NCBI GenBank assembly: GCA_041493035.1
Contig: JBGPYB010000010.1
Coordinates: forward strand, 1-54,348
Source of the DNA: JBGPYB01 sp041493035
Lineage (GTDB): Bacteria; Acidobacteriota; Vicinamibacteria; Fen-336
DNA: 54,348 bases
Reading direction: 5' to 3'
Made by a program: the position numbers and the translations under genes. The notes beneath the pieces were generated by a model. The model was not told the origin of the DNA. It saw nothing but the letters and a program-made list of their open reading frames with translations, and made no database searches. Positions 8,134 to 18,413 of the stretch are shown here, piece by piece (within the stretch, counting starts at the first letter, position 1; each line of letters opens with the position of its first letter).

Positions 8134-9155
8134 GCCCTTCGCCTCCTTGCAGCCCGCGACGCGCGGCGGCCGATGCCTCTCCGGGTCCCCGCCCTGGCCA
8201 GGACCTCGTCGACCTTCTCGGAGAAGCGCCGGGCCGCGTCGTAGCCGCGCTCCTTGAGGAGCTGATTCCGTGATGCGACCTCCACGAGAAGGGCGATGTT
8301 CCGGCCCGGCCCCACCGGCATACGGATGAGCGGGACCTCGACTCCGAGGACCATGAACTTCTCCTCTTGGAGCCCGAGGCGGTCGTACTCCTTCCCCGCG
8401 TCCCACCGTTCCAGATTCACGACGAGCTCGATCCTCTTCGACATGCGAATCGAAGAAACGCCATAGAGGTCCTTGATGTTCAGAACCCCGAGGCCCCGCA
8501 GCTCCATGTGGTACAGGGTCAGGTCCGGCGATGCCCCTACGAGGACATCGGACATCCGCTTGATCTCCACCACGTCGTCGGCCACCAGGCGATGGCCGCG
8601 ATCCACGAGGTCGAGGGCGCACTCCGATTTCCCGATCCCGCTCTCTCCCGTGATGAGCACGCCGAGACCGAAGACGTCGGTCAGGACGGAATGGAGGTGC
8701 ACCCGCATCGCGAGGCGCTCCTCCAGGAACGAAGACAGGTGCTTGATGAAGGGAGTTGACTCCAGGGGTGTAACGAGCACCGGAATCCCCTCGGCCTCGG
8801 CCCGCTCCACCAGCTCACGGGGGGGCGCCAGCCCCTTGGTCACCACGAAGCAGGAGACCCGGCACCTCACGAGCTTTCCGAGGACCCGCCGCCGCTGGCC
8901 AGGGGTCAGGGTGCGAAGGTAGCCGATCTCGCTTCCCCCGATGATCTGGACGCGGCCGTAGCGAATGTAATCGGTGTACCCCGTGAAGGCGAGACCAGGC
9001 CTCTGGACCCGTGCGAGCTGCACCTCGCGTCCGAGACCCGCACGCCCGGCCGCCACCCTGAGGCCCAGGTCCGGCGCGTCACGACCCACGAGAGCCCGGA
9101 CGGCGACAGCGGCGGGCGGTTGCTGCTTGCGAGCTCGTGATGGACGGGAGGGCAA
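8130..9155 (-). CDS. hprK: HPr kinase/phosphorylase
   Basis: Adds or removes phosphate on HPr Ser46 in response to nucleotide and phosphate levels. It is 341 residues, longer than the usual 310-320, with a basic N-terminal extension and a basic C-terminal tail rich in Arg and Ala. Walker A is GESGIGKS (160-167). Conserved His145 in HLHSVLTD and the acidic pair in VADDVVEI (about 193-194) match the catalytic residues, and MELRGLGVLN is the family signature. The TTG start at 9155 follows a GAGG-like ribosome site 10 bases after the hpf stop. It is coupled to rapZ downstream. Confidence 0.95.
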   Translation of the reverse strand: MPSRPSRARKQQPPAAVAVRALVGRDAPDLGLRVAAGRAGLGREVQLARVQRPGLAFTGYTDYIRYGRVQIIGGSEIGYLRTLTPGQRRRVLGKLVRCRVSCFVVTKGLAPPRELVERAEAEGIPVLVTPLESTPFIKHLSSFLEERLAMRVHLHSVLTDVFGLGVLITGESGIGKSECALDLVDRGHRLVADDVVEIKRMSDVLVGASPDLTLYHMELRGLGVLNIKDLYGVSSIRMSKRIELVVNLERWDAGKEYDRLGLQEEKFMVLGVEVPLIRMPVGPGRNIALLVEVASRNQLLKERGYDAARRFSEKVDEVLARAGTRRGIGRRASRAARRRRA

Positions 9156-9165
9156 GAGGTTCGCC

Positions 9166-9699
9166 TCAGTTCTCGGGCTCGATGAGCCCCAAGTTGCCGT
9201 CCTTCCTCTTGTACAACACCCGAATGCGCTCGGTCGCCGCGTCGCGGAACACGACGAAATTGCTCTCGCTGGCGCCGACGTCCAGCGCAGCCTCGTGGAG
9301 GGTCATGGCCTTTGCCACGAAGCGCCGGCTCCTTATGATCCGCGGCGTGGGGTCCTGTCTCTCGTCTCCGGATCCGGCCGCCGAAAGGGGGGCGTCCCCC
9401 GTGGCGGTGCGCTTGCGCCCGCGCCGCTTGCCGACGTGGCGCTGGGCCTGCTTCGCGAGCTTGTCGAGCACCATGGCGAGAGATGCGCCCAGGTCCCCGC
9501 TTTCCCCGGCCGCGGTAAGGGTGAGACGGGGAGAATGGAGGCTCACCTCGGCGATCTGACGGTGCTTGTCGGAGGCTACGACGATGTGGACGTCAGTGAT
9601 TCCGGGAAGGAGCTTCGCGAGCTTGCTGAGCTTCCTCTCGGCGAGAGCGCGCACCTCCTCGGGAATCTCGGCGTGGCGCCCGGTGTACTCGATCCTCAT
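9166..9699 (-). CDS. hpf: Ribosome hibernation promoting factor, long form
   Basis: A 177-residue ribosome-associated protein that silences ribosomes in slow growth. The N-terminal domain (1 to about 100) begins MRIEYTGRHAEIPEEV and includes DVHIVVASDKHRQIAEV. A linker rich in Lys and Arg follows, then the C-terminal dimerisation domain with RSRRFVAKAMTLHEA and ESNFVVFRDA. The extra domain marks it as the long form, which forms 100S ribosome dimers alone. A GGGGAGG ribosome site precedes the ATG. Its place between rpoN and hprK matches the classical rpoN-hpf order. Confidence 0.95.
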   Translation of the reverse strand: MRIEYTGRHAEIPEEVRALAERKLSKLAKLLPGITDVHIVVASDKHRQIAEVSLHSPRLTLTAAGESGDLGASLAMVLDKLAKQAQRHVGKRRGRKRTATGDAPLSAAGSGDERQDPTPRIIRSRRFVAKAMTLHEAALDVGASESNFVVFRDAATERIRVLYKRKDGNLGLIEPEN

Positions 9700-9732
9700 G
9701 GTCGTTCCTCCCCAGGTGCGGGCGGCGAAGGG

Positions 9733-11154
9733 TCACTGCACGGAACGGCGAAGGTTGGACGGAGGGATCCGAAGCTCCTCCCTGTACTTGGCGACGGTGC
9801 GACGGGCGAGAGGGAGGCCGCGCTCCCCCAGAAGCTCGGCGATCCGAGAGTCGGACAGGGGGCGCGTTCCATCCTCCTCGTCGATCATGTGGCGGATCTT
9901 GTCCTTGATTGTGACCGAGCTGATCGCCTCCCCCATGGTGGAGGTGATGCCGCTGTGGAAGAAGAACCGCATCTCGTAGACGCCACGCGGCGTGTGCATG
10001 TACTTGTTGGCCACCACCCGCGAGACCGTGGACTCGTGCATCCCGATATCGTTGGCCACGTCGCGAAGAACGAGGGGCCGGAGGTGCTGGACGCCGCCGT
10101 CCAGGAAGCCTTTCTGGTGCTTCACGATGGACTCGGCGACCTTGAAGATCGTACGCTGTCTCTGGTCGACGCTCTTCAACAGCCAGAGGGCGCTTCGGAG
10201 CTTGTCCTTCACGTAGCTTCGGGTCTCTTCGGAGCCCGGTTCCTTTACGTCGAGCATCCGCTTGTAGGTCGGGCTGATGCGCAGCTTGGGCAGGCTCTCG
10301 TCGTTCAGGATGATCTTGTAGTCTTCCCCCTCTTTGACGACGAAGACGTCGGGCAGGATGTAGGTCGACCGGTCGGGGCTGTACTTGAGCCCAGGCTTGG
10401 GATCCAGCCGCCGGATGACCTCGAGGTGCTCGGAGACCTCGTCGGGGGTGAGCCCCATCTGGCGCGAGATGTCGGCGTACTGATGGCTCTGGAGCTGCCG
10501 TATATGGTCCCTCACCATCACGTCGGTGGGAGAACCCTCGAGGCCGAGATGACGGAGTTGAAGCCTCAGGCACTCCACCAGGTCGCGCGCCGCGACGCCC
10601 GGAGGATCGAGGGCCTGGACCACTCCGAGGGCCCGTTCCACATCGGGGTTCGGGTACGGCCCCATGTTCGCAATTTCGTCCACCGAGGCTCGCAGCATCC
10701 CGTCTTCGTCGAGGTTGTGGATGATGGCCTCTCCGATTTCCAGGATCACCTCGTCCGAGACTGACATGCGGAGCTGCCACGACAGGTGGTCGTACAGATC
10801 CTGAGACTCCGTGAGAGTGTTCTCGATCGGGGGCATCTCCGGAACCTCGGAGCTGCGCATTCCCCGATACTCCCGGTCCTCGAGGTAGTCCTCGAAAAAC
10901 TTGTCGACGTCGATGTCCTTCAGGGGATCCGTCTTCTCGGCCTGCTCGCGCGCGTCCTGCTGGGCGACCTCGTCCACCGACAGCGTCTCCTGGACCGGAA
11001 CCTCTTCGAGGAGCGGGTTCTCCATGACCTCCTGCTCGAGGACCTCGACGAGCTCGAGGGTCGTCAAAGGAAGGAGCTTGATCGCCTGCTGGAGGGACGG
11101 CGTGAGGATGAGCCTCTGGGAGAGGCGAGTCGAAAGGCCGAGCTTCTGCTGCAT
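9733..11154 (-). CDS. rpoN: RNA polymerase sigma-54 factor
   Basis: Directs RNA polymerase to -24/-12 promoters that need AAA+ activators. The roughly 473-residue protein has all parts. The N-terminal glutamine- and leucine-rich activator region includes LQQAIKLLPL. An acidic linker follows, then the core-binding region, a helix-turn-helix region (HESTVSRVVANKYM), and the C-terminal RpoN box ARRTVAKYREELRI. The start is either ATG at 11154 or TTG two codons earlier at 11160; neither has a strong ribosome site. It follows lptB by about 40 bases, the order seen in many Proteobacteria. No sigma-54 activator gene is in the window. Confidence 0.95.
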   Translation of the reverse strand: MQQKLGLSTRLSQRLILTPSLQQAIKLLPLTTLELVEVLEQEVMENPLLEEVPVQETLSVDEVAQQDAREQAEKTDPLKDIDVDKFFEDYLEDREYRGMRSSEVPEMPPIENTLTESQDLYDHLSWQLRMSVSDEVILEIGEAIIHNLDEDGMLRASVDEIANMGPYPNPDVERALGVVQALDPPGVAARDLVECLRLQLRHLGLEGSPTDVMVRDHIRQLQSHQYADISRQMGLTPDEVSEHLEVIRRLDPKPGLKYSPDRSTYILPDVFVVKEGEDYKIILNDESLPKLRISPTYKRMLDVKEPGSEETRSYVKDKLRSALWLLKSVDQRQRTIFKVAESIVKHQKGFLDGGVQHLRPLVLRDVANDIGMHESTVSRVVANKYMHTPRGVYEMRFFFHSGITSTMGEAISSVTIKDKIRHMIDEEDGTRPLSDSRIAELLGERGLPLARRTVAKYREELRIPPSNLRRSVQ

Positions 11155-11196
11155 GGCCAAAGCGTCAGCCCCGATCCCGGAGCGCGGCGATTGTCG

Positions 11197-11936
<740 letters not shown>

Positions 11937-11940
<4 letters not shown>

Positions 11941-13940
11941 GGTATGTGGACTCCGGCCTGGCCCTGGAGAACGGTTTCGGTTCGGCCCTCTTGCTGGCCA
12001 TCGACGAGGATGCGGTTGTCCCCCACGTGAAACGTGAGAGAGCGGCCGTGGCTCTGGTGTTGCGGGTCCAGCATCATCGCGTTGTCGCCCACGAGCACCA
12101 TCGTCTCATTCCCTGGGTTGTAGGTCCCACGCGTGCCGCTCGCTCGACGATCCCCCTGCTGAACTTCGACCGGCTCCCCCGCCACGAGAGTCTCAATCCC
12201 GGCGCCGTCGGCCGTGAGGGTCATGGCCGCCTTGGGACTGCGCGTCACGATGTCCCCCTGCCTGATCATGGTGTTCCCGGAGTAGGCGATCAGGTTCTTG
12301 GCCTCCTCGTAGACCATCTCGTCCCCTCGACCTTCGATGGCGCTCGGTGGCTTCGCATCGGGCTTGTCGGACTTGGGATTCAGGAGCGAGACGACCGACT
12401 CCGTGGCTGTCATCGTGTGCTTGCCGTCGGCATCTTCCCGCAGCACGATGGAGCTTGCGCGCACTTCGTCCCTTCCCGATCGAAGCAGTGCGCCCCCAGA
12501 GTAGGTGGCCGTTTTCGTCTTCTGGACCGAGGAGAACGTCCGAGAGGTGACGAGCGTCGGGACGTCCTTCCCTGACAGAAGGCCCGGTCGCCCCTGCGGC
12601 CTGAGGACGTGGTTGACCTCGCCATCGGCCTCGGCATCCCCGGTTTGCGTGGCGAGGCGGATCTCCTTGGCGGAGAGCTTCCCCTTGTCGTCTTCCACCT
12701 CGGGTCTTTCCTGCAAAGTCAGCACGGAGCCCGTCCCGTCGTAGCGGGCGCTGCCGCCACGCCCTCGCTCGGTCCCCCGCGTGAAGAGCACGTCGTCGTA
12801 GAAATCAGCGGACGTGACCTCCCCGGTCTCCGGATCGAGGGCTGCTTGAAAGCGCTGGCAGGCCACGGTGCGGGCGAATGCCCCGCGCTCCGGTAGGGGC
12901 TCGGCGAGCAGCGAGGCGTCTCGTGCTCCCCGCGCGCCGACGACCCGCCCTTGCTCGTCGTAGTCGAAGATCAGGTAGCTGTCGGCGCGGATATGGTGCC
13001 GCTCTTTGACTTCGCGCGGCCCCGGAAGGAGCGTGAGGTCCACGTCCTTCTGGGCGATGACCTGCTGCATCGTGCGGTCGGGGCGGAAGGCGATGTCGAG
13101 CTTCCGACAGAGGAGGTGGCGAGGGCCCTTGGACGCCGTCGGGGAGCCGCCCGGCAGCGCGCGGGCTCCGCTCGTCCGGAGGTCGACGCCGCCCGCGGCG
13201 ACGGCGCGAGTCACCTGCTGCGTCTCCGAGTCGAAGCTCAGGATGAGCCGATCGGCTCGCAGGATGTCGTCGCCTTGTGTCAGGACCGAGTCGTCCTCGA
13301 ACCTTAGTGTTCCCTCGGATCGTTCCAGAATGGCCTGTCGGCTCTGTATGAAGGTGGGCGGGTCGGTGTCGCTGTCGATGCGCACTTTGGCGTCGGCCTC
13401 GAGGACCATGCGCTGCTCCGTGGCCGAGTACAGCATCCCCGTCGAGCTTCCCGAGACCGCTTTCCGCTTGAACTGGGCGGGCGCCTCCGTTCGGGCGAAT
13501 CCCTTGTCGCCGCGGTAGATCAGGGAGTCGGTTTTCAGCTCCAGGCCGTCGGATGTCGTCAGAACGACGTGGCCGTCGAAGGCGGCGCGCGGGACTCCGG
13601 GATCGTACACACAGTCGTCGGAGGTGATGACCATGGACTGCTTCTTGGCGTTGGAGAGGTAACCCAGGGTCAGCTTCACCTTATTGAGCCGCTGCTCGCC
13701 GCCTTCCTTCCCGACGACGCTTTCGGCCTCGACCAAGCGGCTCTCCTCTCCTTCCTTGAAATTGCGATAGACGATTCCGCCCGCCCGCGTCGCGTCTTTG
13801 GGCGCGCCGGGTGTCGCCGAGGGTTCGGGAGAAACGGCGGTCTTCGCTCCTGGGCGCGGCCCGAGCGTCCAGTAGGTCGCCGCCAGGACGGCCAGGAAGA
13901 GGGCAAGAAGCCCGCGGCGCAGGCCGCGCGTCGTCACCAC
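11937..13940 (-). CDS. LptC-LptA/OstA-like fusion, LPS transport bridge protein
   Basis: A large periplasmic protein of about 667 residues anchored by one membrane helix near residues 9-27 (LLALFLAVLAATYW). After an Ala/Pro-rich stretch come an LptC-like region and several OstA/LptA-like beta segments with recurring patterns such as GLELKTDSLIYRGD, GDDILRADRLILSFD, KGKLSAKEIRLAT and DIVTRSPKAAMTLTADG. In E. coli LptC and LptA are separate (about 190 residues each) and form the beta-jellyroll bridge that carries LPS to the outer membrane; here one chain seems to cover both. GTG at 13940, or 13937, just after accA, places the helix at the N-terminus; an ATG at 14012 would overlap accA by about 60 bases and is less likely. 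It is coupled to lptB. Confidence 0.85.
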
Positions 13941-13953
13941 GGACAGGGTTGGC

Positions 13954-14919
13954 TCACTCCGCCCGTTCCAGGAACTCGCGACCGACGCGGCCCATCCCTC
14001 GGAACTTGGCATACCGCCCGTCGGCCAGGATCGCGGCCGGCAACGCGGTCAGCTCCCGGAGCTGACGATCGAGCACCGTCCCAACGCTCGCGAAGAGCGT
14101 CTCGTGGTCGACATGCGCGCCTCCAGGAGGTTCTGGGATGACCTCGTCGATGATGCCGAAGGCCTTGAGGTCCGGGGCCGTGATCTTCATGGCGCTCGCC
14201 GCCTCCGGCGCGCGCCCCGAGTCCCGCCAGAGGATCGACGCGCACCCCTCCGGGGAGATGACCGAGTAGACCGAGAACTCGAGCATGTTGACGCGATCTC
14301 CCACCGCGATGGCGAGGGCGCCACCGCTTCCTCCCTCGCCTGTCACCGTGACGATGATCGGCGTGGCCAGACGCGCCATCTCGCGGAGGTTGTGCGCGAT
14401 GGCTTCCGCCTGGCCTCTCTCCTCGGCGTCGAGGCCGGGGTAGGCTCCCGGGGTGTCCACGAAGGTGAGGATCGGGCGACGGAACTTGGCGGCGAGCTGC
14501 ATGACCCGAAGAGCCTTGCGGTATCCCTCCGGCTTTGGCATGCCGAAGTTGCGATAGATCTTCTGCTTCGTGTCGCGACCCTTCTGGTGCCCGATGACGG
14601 CCACGGGCCGCTCGCGGAACAAAGCGAAGCCGCACACGAGTGCCGGGTCCTCACCGTAGCGGCGGTCACCGTGGATCTCCGTCCACTCGGTGAAAAGGGT
14701 CTGCACGTAGTCCAGGACGTACGGGCGGTTGGGATGGCGCGCCACGAGGGTCTTCTGCCACGGCGAGAGCTTGCCGAAGATGTCCCGGCGCTGGTCGTCG
14801 AGATCCTTGCGAAGAAGGTTCGCTTCCTTCTCCTTGGCGGGGTCGCCCGGATACGCGGCCAGGTAGTCGATGCGCTTCTGCAGGTCCAGGAGTGGCGCTT
14901 CGAAGTCCGCTTCCGCCAC
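13954..14919 (-). CDS. accA: Acetyl-CoA carboxylase carboxyltransferase, alpha subunit
   Basis: The carboxyltransferase subunit that, with AccD, moves carboxyl from biotin to acetyl-CoA to start fatty-acid synthesis. It is 321 residues, normal length. Recognisable segments are LSPWQKTLVARHPNRPY, EIHGDRRYGEDPALV, IGHQKGRDTK, TFVDTPGAYPG and VTGEGGSGGALAIAVGD, followed by SVISPEGCASILW. The GTG start shares one base with the dnaE TAG stop (TAGTG at 14919). accA beside dnaE is a known arrangement, for example in E. coli. accD is not in the window. Confidence 0.97.
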   Translation of the reverse strand: MAEADFEAPLLDLQKRIDYLAAYPGDPAKEKEANLLRKDLDDQRRDIFGKLSPWQKTLVARHPNRPYVLDYVQTLFTEWTEIHGDRRYGEDPALVCGFALFRERPVAVIGHQKGRDTKQKIYRNFGMPKPEGYRKALRVMQLAAKFRRPILTFVDTPGAYPGLDAEERGQAEAIAHNLREMARLATPIIVTVTGEGGSGGALAIAVGDRVNMLEFSVYSVISPEGCASILWRDSGRAPEAASAMKITAPDLKAFGIIDEVIPEPPGGAHVDHETLFASVGTVLDRQLRELTALPAAILADGRYAKFRGMGRVGREFLERAE

Positions 14920-17900
14920 TAACGCTCCTCTCCGGCGAGAACGGCGCCTGTCTTGGCGAGAAGCATGGCGCCGGGGCCCAGCAGGGCCTCCACCTCCTGC
15001 TTCAAGACCGAATCAGGCCGCACCTTGAAGAAGGTGTTGGGGGCGACGGCCACGGCGTAGGCTCCAGGTCTCACGAGTTCGAGAGTCACAGGGCAGTCAC
15101 CACGGTGAGATCCGAGTATATCCCTGAGCCTCTCTCCCTTGGATCTGTCCCACGAGGCGATGGGGACCCGGATCGTCACGAATCGGGCTTCCGCCAGCTT
15201 GGCCTGTTCGAGCGGAAGGACCTCGGAGACGAGAAGCCGCGCCTTCCCGTCGTCGAGCGCCTCTCCCCGCCCCTTCACCAGCACGACCTGGTCGTCGGCG
15301 AGTCGACCTGCGACCTTCTTGTAGGTCTCGGGGAAAACCAGGGACTCGACGCCCCCTTCGAGGTCCTCGAGGATGAAGGAGGCCATCCGGTCTCCCTTCT
15401 TCGTCTTGATGAGGCGCAGGGCGGTGATGATCCCTCCAACGGTGACCTCGGCAGCTTCGGTCATCGTGGTCAGCCGCCCGGTTGTGGCCGTCGCCCACTG
15501 AGCCAACTCGTCCTGGAAGCGTTCGAGAGGATGGCCTGTGATGAAGAATCCGAGAGACTCCTTCTCGAAGGCGAGGCGCTCGCCCTCTCCCCACTCGGGC
15601 AGCGACGCGATCCGCTCCGCGGCGGACGCCTCTTCGGTCGCGCCCTGAGCCGCGAACAGGCTCGATTGTCCTTGCTGAAGGTCCCTCTGCCGCTTCTGGC
15701 CTGCCTCCATGGCGCGGTCGATGGCGCCCGTGAGAGAGGCGCGACGCGGATCGAGTGAATCGAAGGATCCGCTCTTGATGAAGCTCTCGACGACTCTCCG
15801 GTTGACGGCCTTCATGTCGACGCGCTCGCAGAAGTCGAACAGCGAGCGGAAGGGGCCATCGCGACGCGCTCGCAAGACAGCCGCCACGGCTCCCTCGCCC
15901 ACGTTCCTGATGGCTGCGAGGCCGAAGCGAATGCTGTCGGCAACGACGGTGAAGAAGATGTCCGATTGGTTCACGTCAGGAGGAAGGACGGGGATCTCCA
16001 TCTCGCGGCACTCGCCGATGTACTGGACCATCTTCTCGGTGTTGGCGCGCTCCGAGGTGAGGAGTGCGGACATGAAGTAGGCCGGGTAGTTGGCCTTCAG
16101 GTATGCGGTCTGATAGGCGAGCCACGCGTAGGCGGCCGAGTGGGACTTGTTGAAGCCGTACCCCGCGAACTGCTCCATGTGGTCCCAGATCTTGATGGCC
16201 TTCTTTGCAGGGACGTTGCGCGACTTGCACCCCTCGAGGAATTGCTGTTTCTGGGTCGCCATGACCTCGGCGTTCTTCTTCCCCATGGCCTTCCTGAGGA
16301 TGTCGGCTTCGCCCAGGGTGAAGCCCGCGAGGGCCGAGGCAATCTGCATCACCTGCTCCTGGTAGACCATGACGCCGTAAGTACCCGAGAGGATCGGCTC
16401 GAGAGCGGGAACTTCGTAGGTGACCTTCGTCTGGCCGTGACGCCGCTTGATCACGTCGTCGATCATCTGCATCGGGCCCGGGCGGTAGAGTGCGTTCAGG
16501 GCCGTCAGGTGATCGAGACGGTCGGGCTTGAAGCGCTTCAGGATGTCGCGCATCCCGTCGGATTCAAATTGGAAGAGGCCACTGGTCTTCCCGGCGGTGA
16601 ACATGGCGTAGGTCCTTGCGTCGTCGGTGGGAATTTCTTCCGGCCGGATCCGCGTGCCGGTCTGCGCCGCGATCATCTTCACGCAGTTGTCGATGAGAGT
16701 GAGGGTCCGGAGGCCGAGGAAGTCCATCTTGAGGAGGCCGATACGCTCGATCCCCTTCATGTCGTACTGAGTGGTCACGTCGGCCGTGGTGCCCTTGAAC
16801 AGCGGGACGAAGTTCGTCAGGGGCTCGGGTGAGATCACGACGCCGGCTGCGTGGGTGGAGGCGTGGCGTGTCGTCCCTTCGAGGCGCCGCGAGACGTCGA
16901 TAAGCTCCTTGACCTTGGGGTCCTTCTGATAGGCCTCCTTGAGCGGCGGTGACTCCTCGAGGGCCTTGTCGAGGGTCATCTTGAGGTCGAAGGGGATCAT
17001 CTTCGCGATCTTGTCGACATCGCTGTAGGACATGTCCATGACCCGCCCGACGTCGCGGACGACCGCCTTGGACTTCATGGTCCCGAAGGTGATGATCTGC
17101 GCCACGTTCTCGCGACCGTACTTCCTCGTGACGTACTCGATGACCTCGCCGCGCCGGTTTTCGCAGAAGTCGATGTCGATGTCAGGAGGGCTGATGCGCT
17201 CCTCGTTCAAGAAGCGTTCGAAGATCAGGTCGCCTTCGATGGGATCGATGTCGGTGATGCGGAGGGCGTAGGCCACGAGGCTACCGGCCGCCGAGCCGCG
17301 CCCGGGCCCCACGGGAATCCCGCACTCCCGGGCGTATCGAATGAAATCCCAGACGATGAGGAAGTATCCGGAGAAGCCCACGCGCCGGATGACGCCGATC
17401 TCCTTGTCGAGGCGCTCGAGGTAGGTGGAAATCGGATACCGCAGGCGCCCCGCGGCCACCAGGGGTTCGATCGACCGACGCCGCTCCTCGAAGCCGTCGC
17501 GAGTGACCTTCTCGAAGTAGCCGTCGATGGTGAACCCCGGGGGGACGTCGAATGCGGGAAGTGAGCCCGCCGCCTTCAGGGTGAAATCGCACATCTCGGC
17601 GATCTTCACGGTGGTCAGGAGCGCTTCGGGATGGTCCGGGAAGAGGCGAGCCATTTCGCCGGCGCTCTTCAGATAGAACTCCTGCGTATCGAAGCGAAGC
17701 CGCTCCACGTCCCCCACCTTCTTGCCCGAGCCGATGCACAGGAGCACGTCGTGTGCGTGGTGGTCGTCGTGGTGGAGGTAGTGGGCGTCGTTGGTGGCCG
17801 CAAGCGACAAGCCCGTGCGGTCACGAAGCCGGAGGAGCGCCTGGTTCACGCGGCGCTGCTCCTCGATTCCGTGGTCCATCACTTCGAGATAGAAACGGTC

Positions 17901-18413
17901 CTTTCCGAAGATGTCCGAGAACTCCCCCACCGACCTGAGCGCGGCATCCTCCTGTCCGGCCCGAAGAAGGCCGCAGACTTCGCTCGACAGACAGCCGGAG
18001 AGGCCGATGAGGCCCGCGCTGTGCTTCGCGAGGACCTCCTTGTCGATGCGCGGGCGATGATAGAAGCCCTCGAGATACCCGATGGAGACGAGCTTCACCA
18101 GGTTGTGATATCCCTCGGCGTTCGTCGCCAACAGGGTCAGGTGGTTGTAGGCCTCGGTGATTCCAGTGCCGGCCCGCTCGAGGCGGCTCCCGATGGCCAC
18201 GTAGATCTCGCATCCGAGGATGGGCTTCAGGCCCCGATCCCGGCAGGCGTCGTAGAAGGCGATGGCGCCGAACATGTTGCCGTGGTCGGTGATCGCCATG
18301 GCCTTCATTCCAAGCTTGGCGCCGTGGTCGACCAGCTCGTCCAGCCGGCAGGCCCCGTCGAGAAGGCTGTACTCGGTGTGGAGGTGAAGATGGACGAAGT
18401 CGGCTTCGCTCAT
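14919..18413 (-). CDS. dnaE: DNA polymerase III alpha subunit (DnaE1 type)
   Basis: The main replicative polymerase subunit, 1164 residues. The N-terminal PHP domain begins HLHLHTEYSLLDGA (His8, His10, His12). The polymerase core has PGRGSAAGSLVAYAL and the catalytic aspartates in PDIDIDFCENRRG (near residue 410). The fingers and tandem HhH regions include GVMVYQEQVMQIA and FNKSHSAAYAW. The C-terminus has an OB-fold-like segment (EVTVGGIITALRL). The ATG at 18413 overlaps the guaA stop (ATGA at 18410-18413). The open frame extends far upstream only because the antisense of guaA lacks stops in that frame. No frameshift is seen. Confidence 0.97.
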   Translation of the reverse strand: MSEADFVHLHLHTEYSLLDGACRLDELVDHGAKLGMKAMAITDHGNMFGAIAFYDACRDRGLKPILGCEIYVAIGSRLERAGTGITEAYNHLTLLATNAEGYHNLVKLVSIGYLEGFYHRPRIDKEVLAKHSAGLIGLSGCLSSEVCGLLRAGQEDAALRSVGEFSDIFGKDRFYLEVMDHGIEEQRRVNQALLRLRDRTGLSLAATNDAHYLHHDDHHAHDVLLCIGSGKKVGDVERLRFDTQEFYLKSAGEMARLFPDHPEALLTTVKIAEMCDFTLKAAGSLPAFDVPPGFTIDGYFEKVTRDGFEERRRSIEPLVAAGRLRYPISTYLERLDKEIGVIRRVGFSGYFLIVWDFIRYARECGIPVGPGRGSAAGSLVAYALRITDIDPIEGDLIFERFLNEERISPPDIDIDFCENRRGEVIEYVTRKYGRENVAQIITFGTMKSKAVVRDVGRVMDMSYSDVDKIAKMIPFDLKMTLDKALEESPPLKEAYQKDPKVKELIDVSRRLEGTTRHASTHAAGVVISPEPLTNFVPLFKGTTADVTTQYDMKGIERIGLLKMDFLGLRTLTLIDNCVKMIAAQTGTRIRPEEIPTDDARTYAMFTAGKTSGLFQFESDGMRDILKRFKPDRLDHLTALNALYRPGPMQMIDDVIKRRHGQTKVTYEVPALEPILSGTYGVMVYQEQVMQIASALAGFTLGEADILRKAMGKKNAEVMATQKQQFLEGCKSRNVPAKKAIKIWDHMEQFAGYGFNKSHSAAYAWLAYQTAYLKANYPAYFMSALLTSERANTEKMVQYIGECREMEIPVLPPDVNQSDIFFTVVADSIRFGLAAIRNVGEGAVAAVLRARRDGPFRSLFDFCERVDMKAVNRRVVESFIKSGSFDSLDPRRASLTGAIDRAMEAGQKRQRDLQQGQSSLFAAQGATEEASAAERIASLPEWGEGERLAFEKESLGFFITGHPLERFQDELAQWATATTGRLTTMTEAAEVTVGGIITALRLIKTKKGDRMASFILEDLEGGVESLVFPETYKKVAGRLADDQVVLVKGRGEALDDGKARLLVSEVLPLEQAKLAEARFVTIRVPIASWDRSKGERLRDILGSHRGDCPVTLELVRPGAYAVAVAPNTFFKVRPDSVLKQEVEALLGPGAMLLAKTGAVLAGEER

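Noticed and set aside
8974..10764. A 596-codon plus-strand frame over hprK, hpf and rpoN
   Set aside because: It crosses three well-supported minus-strand genes and matches no family.
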